64,000 bases of DNA. It comes from Prototheca cutis (Eukaryota; Chlorophyta; Trebouxiophyceae; Chlorellales; Chlorellaceae). The position numbers and the translations under genes were made by a program. Under the pieces are notes generated by a model. That model was given only the letters and a program-made list of their open reading frames with translations, was not told the origin of the DNA and ran no database searches. Within the stretch, counting starts at the first letter, position 1. The number at the start of each line of letters is the position of its first letter. Positions 13,207 through 24,750 of this stretch are shown piece by piece. The stretch is from positions 195,343 through 259,342 of the forward strand of contig BCIH01000012.1 of assembly GCA_002897115.2 (NCBI GenBank). Direction: 5' to 3'.

Positions 13207-16200
13207 TCAGACTTGTGGGCGTGTCTGGACGACGGTGATGGTGCCGTCTGCACCCACAACACCCTCAATGTCTTGGGCGGACCCCAGGGCCCTTTCAATT
13301 TCCAGGCCCACGGTGCAGATGTCGGTCATGAGCCTTGCCCGGAAGCCCGGGTCGCGGAGGAGCGCGTCGTCGCTGTAGTCCACGCGCTCGCAGGCGGTGT
13401 CGTCCAGGGTGACCGAGTCGTAGAGTCCCGCGCCTGCATAGCCCTCCAGGTCCTCGCCATTGGAATCTGAGCGGAAGATCAGCGACTCGGGCACAAACAT
13501 CCCGTGTGATTTGGACGGGAACAGCAGCACCCGGGGCCGATCCAGCGCGTCCTTGCGTGCCGAGAACGCCAGCGCCGATCCGGGGACAAGGCCAGAGACG
13601 ATAGACTCTCCAAGCCCCGCGACGGCCTCGGCGTAAATCTCATCGGCGTCCCCAGAGACCGGGTTAGCAGTGTGAATCACAAATGCGTACCGCGGCAGTG
13701 CCACACGCTGCAGTTCAGGGTGGAGTATTAGAATGGCTTCCTTGCTTGATATGTTTCGTTGTGTGTGTATGGGCGCGTGTGTGCGTGTGCGCGCGTGCGC
13801 GTGTGCGTGTGTGCGTGCGTGCACATGCTCATGCAGGTCCCCCATGTGATGTGTGTCTCCACCCACATCGACCATCCAAACCCACCACTTGCCAACAGAG
13901 GGCCCCCAAACCGACCACCCCACCTGGCAGAGGACGGCCATGCGGACGTCGTCAAACTTGAGTCCCACTTTCCGGCAAGAATAGAAAGCACGGTCGTTAT
14001 ACTTGGATGCCCAGACGGCCTTGAGAGCTCGCTCGGCGGCGGCCCACCGCGCCTCGCTCTCGGGCACGGGGATGCCCGCGGCGGCCATGGCCCTGGACAG
14101 CTGTCCCCGGAGCTCAGTGGGAACCTCCATCTGCATGACCAGCTCACGGCAGCGCGCCAGCGAGTGCGAGGGGTCGGCGTCCGAAACGCTCGACACTGCC
14201 GCCTTGAGCTGCTTGGCCAGCTCCTTGTTGGCCTTGGACTTGAGCGCCTCCTCGCACGACCCAAATGGAATCTGTGGCGGTTTTGTTATTGTGGAGATTG
14301 AGGTGGACGGACGCTTGCTTTTGGAGCAGGAGCGGTTGTTTGTGGGAAACTTGTCTGGATGTGACGCATCACACTTGCCAAGGGTTTTGGGCTGGGTACC
14401 CGCTGGAAATGCTTGTTGCCCGAGAATTCCCTCCTCATCACCCCTCCCCGCCTACCGTGACGGACGCCGGCAGGTGGACGGTGCTGGGCAGTTTGCCCCT
14501 GAGAGCGGCCAAGTTTTTTGACTTTGCCCCCACGATCCCCGGCCGGTACTCGTCCATGCCAATCGCCCACTTGCCGCACCACCTGCATTTGTTATTGGGA
14601 TGGAACATGATTTCGAGCTGCATCCCATTCAATTTGACGGTACTGCCGACACCACTGGTGGCACTCCCATGCACCGCATCAAAGTACTTGACGTGCTTTG
14701 GAATGGAGCTCTTGGCCAGCTTCTTGCGGCCTGCGCCGTTGGTGTTGGTCGGGGCAACAGTACCGTTGCCACCCTCGACCTCTTCCCAGGTGATGCCGCC
14801 TGCGGCAGTGGACGCCAGTTCGAGCGTCCGGCCTTCCAGTGCAGCGACTTGCGTCATCATGTCGGCGTTGTGGCAGGCAGCAAACAGGACACCCAGGTTC
14901 CGGGCGCGGACGGCCAGGTGCGAGAGAACATCTGGGGAATCCGGGGACAGCAGTGCAACGACGCCCCGTGGGATTTCCTCCTCCCCACTGACACGCTGGG
15001 CTATGAGGATTGTCGGCTGGGGGTATTCCTTATCCTGGACCGTGTGCAGGGCGTCGACGCACTCCAGCTTCCCCGCAGCTGCCCCCGGGCTGACCACCTG
15101 CCAGGCGCCGAGCTCCGCCGCGGCGCGCATGCGCGGCTCGATCGAAGACACAGCGAGACTGACGGCAAAGGCCGGCCCCGCACGGACCACTTCTTCGGCG
15201 AAAAGTTGCACGGCCCAGGGCTCGGCCCCGAAGGAACGCCCCAGCGCACCGGCCAGTGGGGCTAGGGTCGCGGATGTGGCATCGCTGATCGCAGCTAAAG
15301 CCCGGCGAGTCCGATCCAACACAGCCATGGCTTGGAGGGCGTCCTCCCGACTGACCCTGCCACCAGCACGCAAGCCCTCTGGCAGCGTGAGCCATGCTTT
15401 CAGGCAGTGGCACACCTCGGCGTTGTCGGCGGCGCTGAGCGCGAGGTTTTGCAGCAGCGGCGCGAGCAGCGCGGCGCCGCCGGCCGCCGCCGCACCACGC
15501 TCCGCGCAGCTCCGCACCACGTCTTCCAATGCCAGGTCGAGGTATAGAATGTCCCTGTTGCCGCGGCTGAGGGCACCGGACGCCGATAACTCGGTGCGCG
15601 CTTCGACGGCGGCCTGCGCGGCCGCGAGCGTCGCACCACTGTCGCGGGCGTGCGCCAGCACGAAACCCAGTGCGGCCTTGGCGCCCTCGGGCACGGCCGC
15701 CGCGGCGGCCGAGGCCGAGGCCTGCAGGTCCGCGCCCGAATGCACCGATTTCAAGATCTTGAGGTAGTTTTCGAATTCGCCGATCAAATTGGCGGCCTTG
15801 TCACCATAATAATGGGGCTCCACAGTGATGGGGCGGTCAAAGGACTCGAGGCGCTGGCGGCTGACTCCCTCGTCAGCCAGCACGCGCCAGTACGCCGCGC
15901 CGTCGCCATTACTTCTGAGAAACGCCAGGTAAGCCTCGCAGATCGGGACATCATCCGGCGTGGTGTTGTTGTGGAGCTTTTGGTGCCACTGCTCCATCCA
16001 TGTCCCATGCGTCTCGCCGATGCCGTTGCGGTGCATGATGTTGAGGATCTCGTCACGCACCGCCTGGGCATTCCCGCCCCGGCCGACCGTGCCCAGCGCG
16101 AGCCGGGCCCAGCCCTGCGCGAGGCCGCCCGTCGCTGCATACACCCCTGCCAGCGTGGCCGTGAGCCGCTCCTGTGCCGCGCCCAGGATCCGGGGCTGCG

Positions 16201-18417
16201 TGTTGTAGTTGCGCTGCCAGGTCAGCTGCCGCAGCGCGCTGTACCGCAGCCACACATAAATGGCCGCCAGCGAGCCGTCGACGTCTGCGTAGGCGCCAGA
16301 CTTGATTTGGTCAAGGAGGTCAGTGGCCGCATTAAACCGGTGCATCAGCGTCCAGGCGGGGGTTTCCTCGGCCGCCGCGATGGCCGCGGGAACGGGCTCC
16401 CGAAGGACCACAAGGTCTTCCGGAGTGAGGTGCTCCCCACCAGCCACAGCTGCTTCGCCTCTTTCACCGTCCCCACCGCCGCCGGGCAGGGGGACGCGGA
16501 AGTTGCCACCGCCGTCGCGCCACCAGCGCGTGCCGTCGGCAGAGCGCAGGACAAACGTCAGCGCGGCCAGACCGGCTGCCTCCGGCACCGCCACGTGCGC
16601 TCGCTGGAGCGGAAGCTCCCTCTCCTCCTCGTCCATGGACGACACCGAACCCTGGTCGGGCCCCGTGGCAAATAGAATCTCGCCGGCCTTGCCCCCGTTG
16701 ACCACTGCGCCGTGGTTCGTCGACACCAGCGTGGGATCAGGGTTGTCCCAGTCGGACGCGGCCCGGCCCGCGCGCCGCACGCCAAAGTGCAGCACCAGCG
16801 CGTCACGGCAGTCGCTGACCAACTCCACTTCCTGTGTCGGTGCGGTGCTGCCGTCGTCGTGCGTGCCATCGAGCTTGCGGACCGTGGCGAGAACCTGCGC
16901 CCCGTCACCCATGTTGTACGTCTGCAGGAATGAGTTGGGCTTGGGCATTATGTGTATGAGCGTCATTGTTCGTGCGCAGAGAAAAAATCTCCACAAATAA
17001 ACAAACACAGAGTCAGCCAACGGACCCTGTGCCAGACGATGGCCTGGTCGGCCCCTGCAGCAGCGATGAGGGGTCCCAGGGGCGTGTCCTCCGGTCCCGC
17101 TGCCGGCTCTGTCAGGAGGGGGGGGGCAGCAGGCTTGATGAGGTCCAGCGGGTTGACTGCCTTCATGCCCCGTGGCTGTCCCAGGCCTGCTGCCTGTGGT
17201 GGTGGTGGGGATGGCGGCACAGCCTGTGGCGTAGCCGGCGGCGTCTGCTCGGGCTGCTTTGGCGGCGGCGGGGCGAGGATGGCCTGCTCGAGCTCTGCGA
17301 GCGTCTTGCCGCTTTCCAGCTGGCGAAGCAGCTCGCGTCGCGCGTCGGCGCCAAAGTCCGCGCCCTGCGGTTTCCCCGCGGCTTCCCACATCAGGTACGC
17401 CTGTGTGTTGACCAGGTGATCCGGGAGGTCCACTCCTACTGTGGCTTGGGAAGGGGGAGGGCGTGGGGTTGCGGGCTCTGCAGCCACTGCAACCGCATCA
17501 CCACTGCCGCCCGACCGTGCCGCACGCAGCTGCTCCAGGCTGGCTTGGCCTCTGGCCACGGCCCAGAGCTCGTCGAGGCTGGCCCCGCGGCGCAGGTACC
17601 CCACCAACTCCTCCACCGCATGGTCGTACTCGATGTCGGCCTCGGTGCCCGACCTCGCGGGGCAGCCCGCCCGTTCCCAGGCCAGATATGCCCAGATACT
17701 GCACAGCTCCTGCGGCAGCACGGGCACTGCGCTCCGTGGCAGCAAGCTTGGGGCGGCAGTGGGTGCCACACTGTCGGGGCCTGGTACAGTGGCTGCCGTT
17801 GATGGACTTGCCTCCTCCTCACCGCCGGTATCCTGGCCACGCAGGTCGACGGAAAAGTTGGAACCGTTGAGGTTGTACCAGGCCCCCGAGCCGGCATCCT
17901 TTAGGACAAAGTTGAGACGATCCGAGGCCTCGTCACCCTGGAGTACAATGTTTACGGCCTGCGTGCCGTCGCTGGGGACAAACCGCGTCTGCAGCGCGCG
18001 CTGCTTGTACTGCGTTGTCCCGGGCGGCCGGGCGCCGGGGCCGGGCAGGCGCCAGCCGCCGCTGTACCCGGCGCCGCCCTCCACCCCCCAGTGCAGCAGC
18101 AGGTCCCCGGGCTGGCTGGTGCTGACCGTGATGTTCTGTGCCGCGGGAGAAGACGCCACTCGTACTCGAACCTCCCCGCCGGGCACGGCATACGCGCGCT
18201 CCGTCACCAATGTGTCCGTCGCGGGTGCCGCCGAGGATGTGCTCGTGGCGTGGGGGCAAGCAACGGATGATGCGCCACGGCGCCGGGGGCCGACCCCTGC
18301 GCAGGGGGTTGTGGTGGCTGCCGCGACAGCCGTCCCACCGCCACCCACCACACGCCTGGTGCCTGCGCGGGTATTGCGATAAAGATGGTCCACGTGCACA
18401 ACCCGTATCAGAGCCAT
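13207..18417 (-). CDS. GWD1: alpha-glucan water dikinase (GWD, R1/SEX1 type), about 1568 residues
   Basis: Phosphorylates glucose C6 of starch using ATP, which opens the granule for degradation in the plastid. Four exons with exact phase: 18417-17026, 16921-14456, 14271-13924 and 13707-13207. The basic, Ser/Ala-rich N-terminus (MALIRVVHVDHLYRNTR) is consistent with plastid import. Two starch-binding CBM45-like modules follow (NITVSTSQPGDLLLHWGVEG; later VELVSDCRDALVLHFGV), then GIGETHGTWMEQWHQKLHNN, the phosphohistidine domain PDVLSHLAVRARN with the catalytic His, and the nucleotide-binding domain (YAFVIHTANP, FRSDSNGEDLEGYAGAG), ending ITVVQTRPQV. At 1568 residues it exceeds the roughly 1400 of plant GWD1. 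Part of the excess is a segment at about 14575-14715 that could be a retained intron. Confidence 0.96.
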
Positions 18418-19890
18418 GTCATTTCGACAGGATGCAAGCAAGCGGCGAAAGAACAGCCCACAGCGCGCACACCTGGGGTTGCAGGGGCTCCTCCAGGTCT
18501 GGACGGGGCCATGCGCTTGCAGATCAATGCCCTGCCATCCCTGCAGCAAGGGTTCAGCATGGCGGGGCAAACCTGAAAGCCCGGTCGTCATGTGTTCATG
18601 GAACCGGCATCCCTCGGATTGGGGGCTTCGGTTTGCACCCGGCTTTGGGGACCAGCCCCCCCGCGCGCACGCAGGGCAACCCGACACCGTCTGCCACGGA
18701 GAGCTGGGTTCCCACGACCTACCATGGAGCGCCCTGGCTCTGACTGCCCACGGCATGAAAGCTCGAAGAATGCATTGTAGCAGGCGCTGGGACCCGCGAT
18801 CGAGGGTGAAAGCGTGTGGCAAGCCGCGGTACGCCCTCGCTCCCACCAAACTCTCGGCACGGGGCTTGATCCGAAACAACGGGCTTCGGCACGCCCTGGT
18901 TGAGAGTGATCAAAGACCCAATGCAGCACCTCTGATCCAATTGCTGTTTAAAAGGGTTCTGTGCGCTCCATATATGGTCAGGTGTTGATGCCATGCATAG
19001 CCGATGGAGGATTGATGGCAGCATCTTCCCTGCAGCTGCTCGTCATCACTTCGTCCGGTTGCTGGGATCTGGCCCGGCGCCGTGGGTCGTGCAGCAGCGC
19101 GCTGTCCTGCCAGGCCAGCCCTATGAAGACTGATCCATTTGTACAAGACAGTGGCCACTCGCATATCTGCTGCACTTGGAGCCCTAATCAATGCGCCACA
19201 GCAAGAGAATGGAACCCTGAGATGATCGCTCCCTTTGCAGACCCAAACAGGCGGCAATGTCACCATGTCCTTTCACAGGGCTCAAAGCCTGATACCAGCT
19301 TCAAACGCCCAAACAGGGCCTGTCGAATAAGCAGCACAGATAGCGTCTGCGCGCGCAATCTTCCAGTTGGGGTGTTGGGTGCTCATGCTGCATCCCCACT
19401 GTTGTTAGCCAACCAGCTCAAAGGCTGTCCCATGCAGCGACATGCCGCAGCCAGGAAACAAAACACTCCTTACTTTCATGCAAGAGGATCAGAATGTAGA
19501 TAAACCGACCAATCACATTGCGTTTTGGTGTGTGGTGCTCGTGCTGGGCAGGCTGAAGGAATCAAAATCTAGCAAGACGATTGACCCCGGTGTAGGGTTC
19601 GCAGGAGCCTATAAAATCGGCGTGTGCCAGCGAATGGACCATCTTTTCACGTTTTCTGTCAGCATTTAGGTCTACCAGCTGCATTCTGCCAACTACAAGC
19701 AAGTTACATTAACAATCAAGGTGCGAATTGACTATCGCGTTTGACACTAGGGGTTTGCAGACGGCGGAGATGATGGCGACTGGCCCTAGCGGCCGTCGGG
19801 CCACCAGCGCCTCCGGACCTGCTTTTTCCGAACGACACATCTTTTTTCTGAATCTCGATTCAAACCCACGCCCGCATTGCCCGTCCGCAG
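18418..19890. other. divergent promoter region between GWD and MetE
   Basis: No supported gene in 1.5 kb. It separates the GWD start (minus) from the MetE start (plus). A TATA box at 19610 faces MetE. The bases just before the MetE ATG (ending CCGCAG) look like a pyrimidine-rich 3' splice site, so MetE probably has an intron in its 5' leader. Confidence 0.5.
19610..19615 (+). promoter_or_regulatory. TATA box, probable MetE core promoter
   Basis: TATAAA lies in a GC-rich setting 281 bases upstream of the MetE ATG. Transcription would start near 19640, leaving room for a leader with the suspected intron ending at 19890. Confidence 0.5.
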
Positions 19891-22800
19891 ATGGTGTCTT
19901 CCAAGGTGTCCACGGCCACGATCGGCTTCCCCCGTATCGGCCCCAACCGCGAGATGAAGAAGGCGCTCGAGTCGTTCTGGGCCGGCAAGTCCAGCGAGGC
20001 AGATCTGGTGGCTGTTGCCCACGAGACCGAGCGTGCTGCCTGGCAGGCACAGAAGGACGCCGGCCTGGACCTGGTGGCGCTGGACTCCACCCAGTACGAC
20101 CAGATCCTGGACTTTGTGACCTACTTGGGCCTCATCCCTAAGCGCTTCCAGGTGTGTTTTGGGCTGCTTGCAGTCTGTGTGTGTTTGTGTTTTAAGTGCA
20201 TCGCCTTGTCTTTTGTGTCGCTGATGACTGTAGGAGACAGTTGGGCCCGGCACCTTTTATTGTGGGAATTCTGTGGAGCCATACTTGACAACCGCTTCTA
20301 CCAACTCTGACCGCAATCCACCCACCCAACTGAGCAACGTAGAACCTTCCGACTGGTCTGGGCCGGTACTTTGCCATGGCGCGAGGCGCGCCCGGCGCGC
20401 ACGCGCTGGACATGCAGAAGTACTTTGACACCAACTACCACTACCTGGTGCCCGAGCTGGAGGCCGACGCCCGGCCCGCGGCCGACTGGTCTGGCCTGGT
20501 GGCCAAGGCTCGTCGAGGGCAGGCGGTGCTCGGCGCCGAGCGCGCGGTGCCCATCCTTGTTGGGCCTGTGACCCTGGTGCGCCTGGCACGTCTGGCAGAG
20601 GGCGCCGATCCCTCGGCGCTTGTCGACGCGCTGATCCCGGCGTACGTCGATGCTCTGCTCCAGCTCAAGGAGCTGGGAGTCCCGGAGGTGCAGGTATGCG
20701 GGACTGATAGGGGAGGGGTGGGTTAGGTCCGGTGCCCATCGCAAGGACAGTGGGGATAGAGAGCATCCGGGTGGGGGGAATATCGAGTTATCAGGGGAAT
20801 AGAACAGGCTGTCAGAAAGGAATGGGATTGCCGGGTTGCAAAAACATTGCAAGCTGTGGGATGATCCTGTCGCTTGTCCGAACCATGTGCGTCTGCTCTC
20901 GACTGGCAAAAACGTTTGATGATTGGCCGACTGGTAAAGCGCTCCTCGATGGGAGAATAACGAGGTTCGAATCCTCGATCATCTCTACCATTTGCCTGGT
21001 CTCGAGCAGATGCATGTGTTTTGGCAGTTGCTTTTCTTCTTTTTTTATTGTCAAGTGGGGCTGAAGTTTTCTTGGCACTGGGTAGCGGAAAATATAGGAC
21101 TGGTGTTTGACAGGGGCCACTGGGCTGGTGTTGAAAGTGGACGGGTGGGGTGGGGATATTTCGAAATTGTGTTTGGGTTCTGCGGGCTGGATGTTGCATG
21201 CATCACAAGTGGGTCGGGGTGCTGCCAATTTTTGCAAAGCCGAGGTGGAGAATGTGGGTGGACAGCCTTCTGGCAGACGTAAGGCCAGATGGGAAGGTGC
21301 TTGTTGAAGTGCTGGATGGGCTCCCATGGTGCCAGGGCTATCAGGCAGAGCTTACCACAAGTCCTTGTCAGACAGGGAAGGGAAGGGTTTGCATCAGTGG
21401 GTAGATGGGTGACGGACGGAGTGTTGTAGCTGGCAAGGTTCTGATGGCGCTGTGGCAGTGCCCTCTCCCCGTGGTTCATGGGCACCCTGACCCTCACGCC
21501 CGACCTGCAGGTGCACGAGCCCGTGCTGGCCCTGGGCCTGGATGTGCGTGCCGACATGGAGCGCTCCGTGGCCGCACTGGCGGCAGTGGGTGTGCCTCTG
21601 GACCTGGTGACGTACTACGATGACCTGGCCGAGGACGTGTACCAGTGGGTGGTGAGCCTGCCCGTGGCGGCCGTGTCGCTCGACTTCTGTGGCGTGCCCG
21701 GTGCGGCCCATGGCTGCGCCACCGCCGCGCTCATCGCCAAGCACGGCTTCCCCAAGGTGAGAGTGTGGGCTGGCAAGGTTGTTTTTGGATCTTTTTTCTT
21801 TTCTTGATCTCTGTGTCGGGGCACGTGTGAGCATACGTGCGCCTTTCCTGCACACAGGGACAATGCCATTCCTCCCAACATACCCCGCCCACCCACCCGC
21901 CCTGGTAGGACAAGCGCCTGGGTGCGGGCATCATCGACGGTCGCAGCATCTGGCGCGACGACGGCACGGCGTCCGGCCTGCTGGCTGCGCTGCGTCAGGC
22001 GCTGGGGCCCGACCAGGCCATCTCTGTGCAGGTGCGGGGCCTGTGTTCTGCGTAACCAACAGCATCTGTGTGTCTGGTATCCTGCAATCCCACGAGACGA
22101 ATGCACGCAAAGTCATTCCCACACCCTCTATGCATGCATGCAGAGCTCAGTGCCGCTGCAGCATGTTCCCTATGACGTGGCGGCCGAGAAGGAGCTCCCC
22201 GCCGAGCTGACAGCGCGGCTGTCGTTTGCCCTGCAAAAGCTCCAGGTGTGGATTTTTCTGTCGAGTGGTGCCATGTCTTCAGTTGTTTGGGTTTGCGGGC
22301 ACTGCTGGTGCAATTGGAGGACGCAGCTGGTGTCGGTTATCATCACCGCTTGTTTTCTCTGGTAGGGCAAGGAATACAGCATGGCATCTCCCCCCCTCCT
22401 CCCCCTACCTCTGACGCAGGAGCTCAAGGCTGTTGCCAGCTCCACCGTTGCCGGGGGCCGCACCCTGGCCGAGTATGGCACAGGCTACACGGCGGCGGAG
22501 GCTGGCGAGCAGCTGGACGCTGCCCTGTACTCGCGTCCCGAGCCCTACGAGGTGCGTCGGTCCAAGCAGCCCCAGTTCCACGCCTTTCCCACCTCCACCA
22601 TCGGATCCTTCCCCCAGACGCCCCAGATCAGGTGCGTTGCAGAGGTGCTGCCTGTTTCACTGTATGTTGCGGGGCATAGCGCTGGGGCTGGGTGATTGTC
22701 GCGATCGGGAACGCTGACCATGGTTCCACGCCTCCTCACCACCCGCCAAGCAACAAACCACACAGGCGCGTGCGGCTGCAGTACAAGCGTGGCATCATCA

Positions 22801-24335
22801 GTGAGCAGCAGTACCGCGAGAGCATCGGCGCCGAGATTGGCTACGCAGTGGGCGTGCAGGAGGCTCTGGGCATCGATGTCCTCGTCCACGGCGAGCCTGA
22901 GCGCTCCGACATGTGAGCTGGTGTTTTGAGATTGTTTGCGTATGTGTTCTCTGTGTTCTCGATGGGATGTCTGTGAACGGGTTTGTGGGCGGCAACCTTG
23001 CTTGGTCGACCACCATTTTTTACCTACCAATACCCACTCTTGGCCCTTCCCCACCAACCAACCATCGCAGGGTGGAGTACTTTGGGCTGAAGCTGGATGG
23101 CTTTGCCTTTACCGAGCACGGCTGGGTGCAGAGCTACGGCTCTCGCTACGTTCGGCCCCCGATCATCTCGGGCGACGTGTCCCGCGCGGCGCCCATGACC
23201 GTCCACGAGTTCCAGCTGGCCCAGGCTGTCACCACCCGCCCCGTCAAGGGCATGCTCACCGGTGCGCTTGGAATTTGGGTGGCGTGGGGGGGGATATTGG
23301 GGGACTTGGGTCGGTCTGGGCGCCTGCCCGGATGGGGCACTGCGTACGTAACAGCCTCGGCCCGCCCAAGAGCACACGCATCATCGACGGCATCAACACA
23401 TTAACAGTGAAATAGGAAACAGCCATCCAACTGCGCAACCCCCGTCACAACGTGCAGGCCCCGTGACAATCCTGAACTGGTCGTTCCCGCGCAAGGACAT
23501 CCCGCGCAGCCGTCAGGCGTCGCAGATTGCGCTGGCGCTGCGTGGCGAGGTGTCCGACCTGGAGACCGCGGGGTGTCGCATCATCCAGGTGGACGAGCCC
23601 GCGCTGCGCGAGGGCCTGCCCCTGAAGCACGGCCGGTGGGCTGGGTACCTGGACTGGAGCGTGGCTGCGTTCCGGCTGGCCGTGGCGGGCGCTGCCCCGG
23701 CCACGCAGATTGTCACGCACCTGTGCTACTCCAGCTTTGAGGACATCCTGCCTGCCATCGACAGTCTGGATGCGGACGTGCTGACCATCGAAAACTCGCG
23801 GTCAGACAACGAGATGGTCTGCGCGCTGGCCACCGCGGGGTACGGCCGCGACGTGGGGCCCGGGGTTTACGACGTCCACTCCCCCGTCGTCCCCACCATC
23901 GAGTTCCTCGTCGACAAGCTCCGCTCATTTGCCGAGGTAAGAAGTCGGCAAGTTGCCTTTGGTCACTGTAGTGGTCGTATGTATGTATGTATGTATGTAT
24001 GTATGTATGTATGTATGTATGTATGTATGTATGTATGTGTGCCCTTGTCCTGCAACATGAATGATTTAGGAAAGGCGTCGAACGAATTCCCACTACCACC
24101 ACACACACAGACGAAGATTCTGGGCGGGGATGCCACACGCATCTGGGTCAACCCGGACTGCGGCCTGAAGACGCGGCGGTGGGAGGAGGTGATCCCCGCG
24201 CTGCGCAACATGGTCACGGCAGCGGGCATCGTCCGCGCCGAAGTGGACAGCGGCCGCCTGGTGGCTCCTTCTGGCAAGCAGGCCGCCGCTGCGACTGCGC
24301 AGCCTGCACACGTCTGCCACTCCGGATGCCACTGA
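19891..24335 (+). CDS. METE: cobalamin-independent methionine synthase, about 778 residues
   Basis: Transfers the methyl group of polyglutamyl 5-methyltetrahydrofolate to homocysteine without vitamin B12. Ten exons with closed phases: 19891-20151, 20343-20693, 21511-21756, 21909-22031, 22144-22245, 22420-22631, 22766-22912, 23071-23261, 23458-23936, 24111-24335. N-terminal half: [14 protein letters not shown] and [15 protein letters not shown]. Catalytic half: [39 protein letters not shown] and [10 protein letters not shown]. Zinc ligands are visible: His and Cys in THLCY, Glu in ENSRSD, Cys in NPDCGLKTR. The usual MetE length is about 765. There is no obvious transit peptide, so a cytosolic enzyme is likely. 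Intron 2, at 817 bases, is far longer than the others and carries a tRNA-like element. Confidence 0.97.
20917..20985 (+). ncRNA. tRNA-like element with pol III A and B boxes in MetE intron 2
   Basis: TGGCCGACTGG (20924-20934) matches the tRNA A-box with one change, and GGTTCGAATCC (20965-20975) is a perfect B-box/T-loop. CGAGG/CCTCG form a full T stem. GATGAT (20918-20923) pairs with ATCATC (20978-20983) as an acceptor stem, with a mismatch at the outermost pair. The anticodon arm is abnormal: a 4-bp stem (CTCC/GGAG) with a six-base loop, and the total length of 69 is short. I read it as a tRNA pseudogene, an organelle-derived tRNA copy or the head of a tRNA-derived SINE. A T-rich tract about 60 bases downstream could terminate pol III. 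Confidence 0.55.
23977..24038. repeat. GTAT tetranucleotide microsatellite in MetE intron 9
   Basis: About fifteen uninterrupted copies of a GTAT/ATGT unit shortly after the 5' splice site of the last MetE intron. Likely length-polymorphic. Confidence 0.95.
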
Positions 24336-24750
24336 GCATATGTGGCACGGCTTTCCTGTGATAATACAGAAGCGCGTGGCTCACACGCAATGAGTGCGCA
24401 CGCCCTTCCCGCCGGCACGCAAGCAACGATGAAATCGTCCAGTTCCTGCCTGTCATGTTCTCCGCCCGGTTTCGGCTGTAAAACAAGAGTAGAGACCCAG
24501 ATGCATCGAAGGGATCAAGATTCAACGCGGCGCCTGTCGTTGACCCGATGCGATGCCGGTGAAATGAGTGGCCAGAATTCCTCCACGGCTGTGGCCAGCA
24601 ATTACATGATCCAGGCGTTCACCAGTAGAAGCTCCATCATCGCTGCAGAGAGAAAAGCTCCAATATTCAATCCCCAGCATCCCATTTCACTGGTTTTCCT
24701 TGACTTGTACGTTTCAAGCACATTTCGCTCATATCAAAGACATCATTGCC
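24336..24750. other. intergenic region between MetE and peroxiredoxin
   Basis: No coding signal. It contains the MetE 3' end and the presumed promoter and leader of the peroxiredoxin gene, both on the plus strand. Confidence 0.45.

Noticed and set aside
13760..13840. Alternating GT/GC tract considered as a functional Z-DNA element
   Set aside because: It lies inside GWD intron 3 and fits the general CA/GT-rich intron ends; nothing marks it as special.
16966..17802. Plus-strand frame of 278 codons opposite GWD
   Set aside because: Antisense shadow; low-complexity translation and no family.
18416..18988. 190-codon plus-strand frame in the GWD/MetE interval
   Set aside because: No motif or splice structure; composition looks random and it overlaps the probable GWD leader.
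19728..19890. Upstream in-genome Met (about 19728 or 19769) as the MetE start, giving a transit peptide
   Set aside because: That frame differs from the MetE frame, and the bases before 19891 look like a 3' splice site, so 19891 is the better start.
23977..24038. Tetranucleotide repeat as coding sequence (it is open in one frame)
   Set aside because: Clear GT and AG sites on both sides restore the conserved MetE sequence when it is removed.
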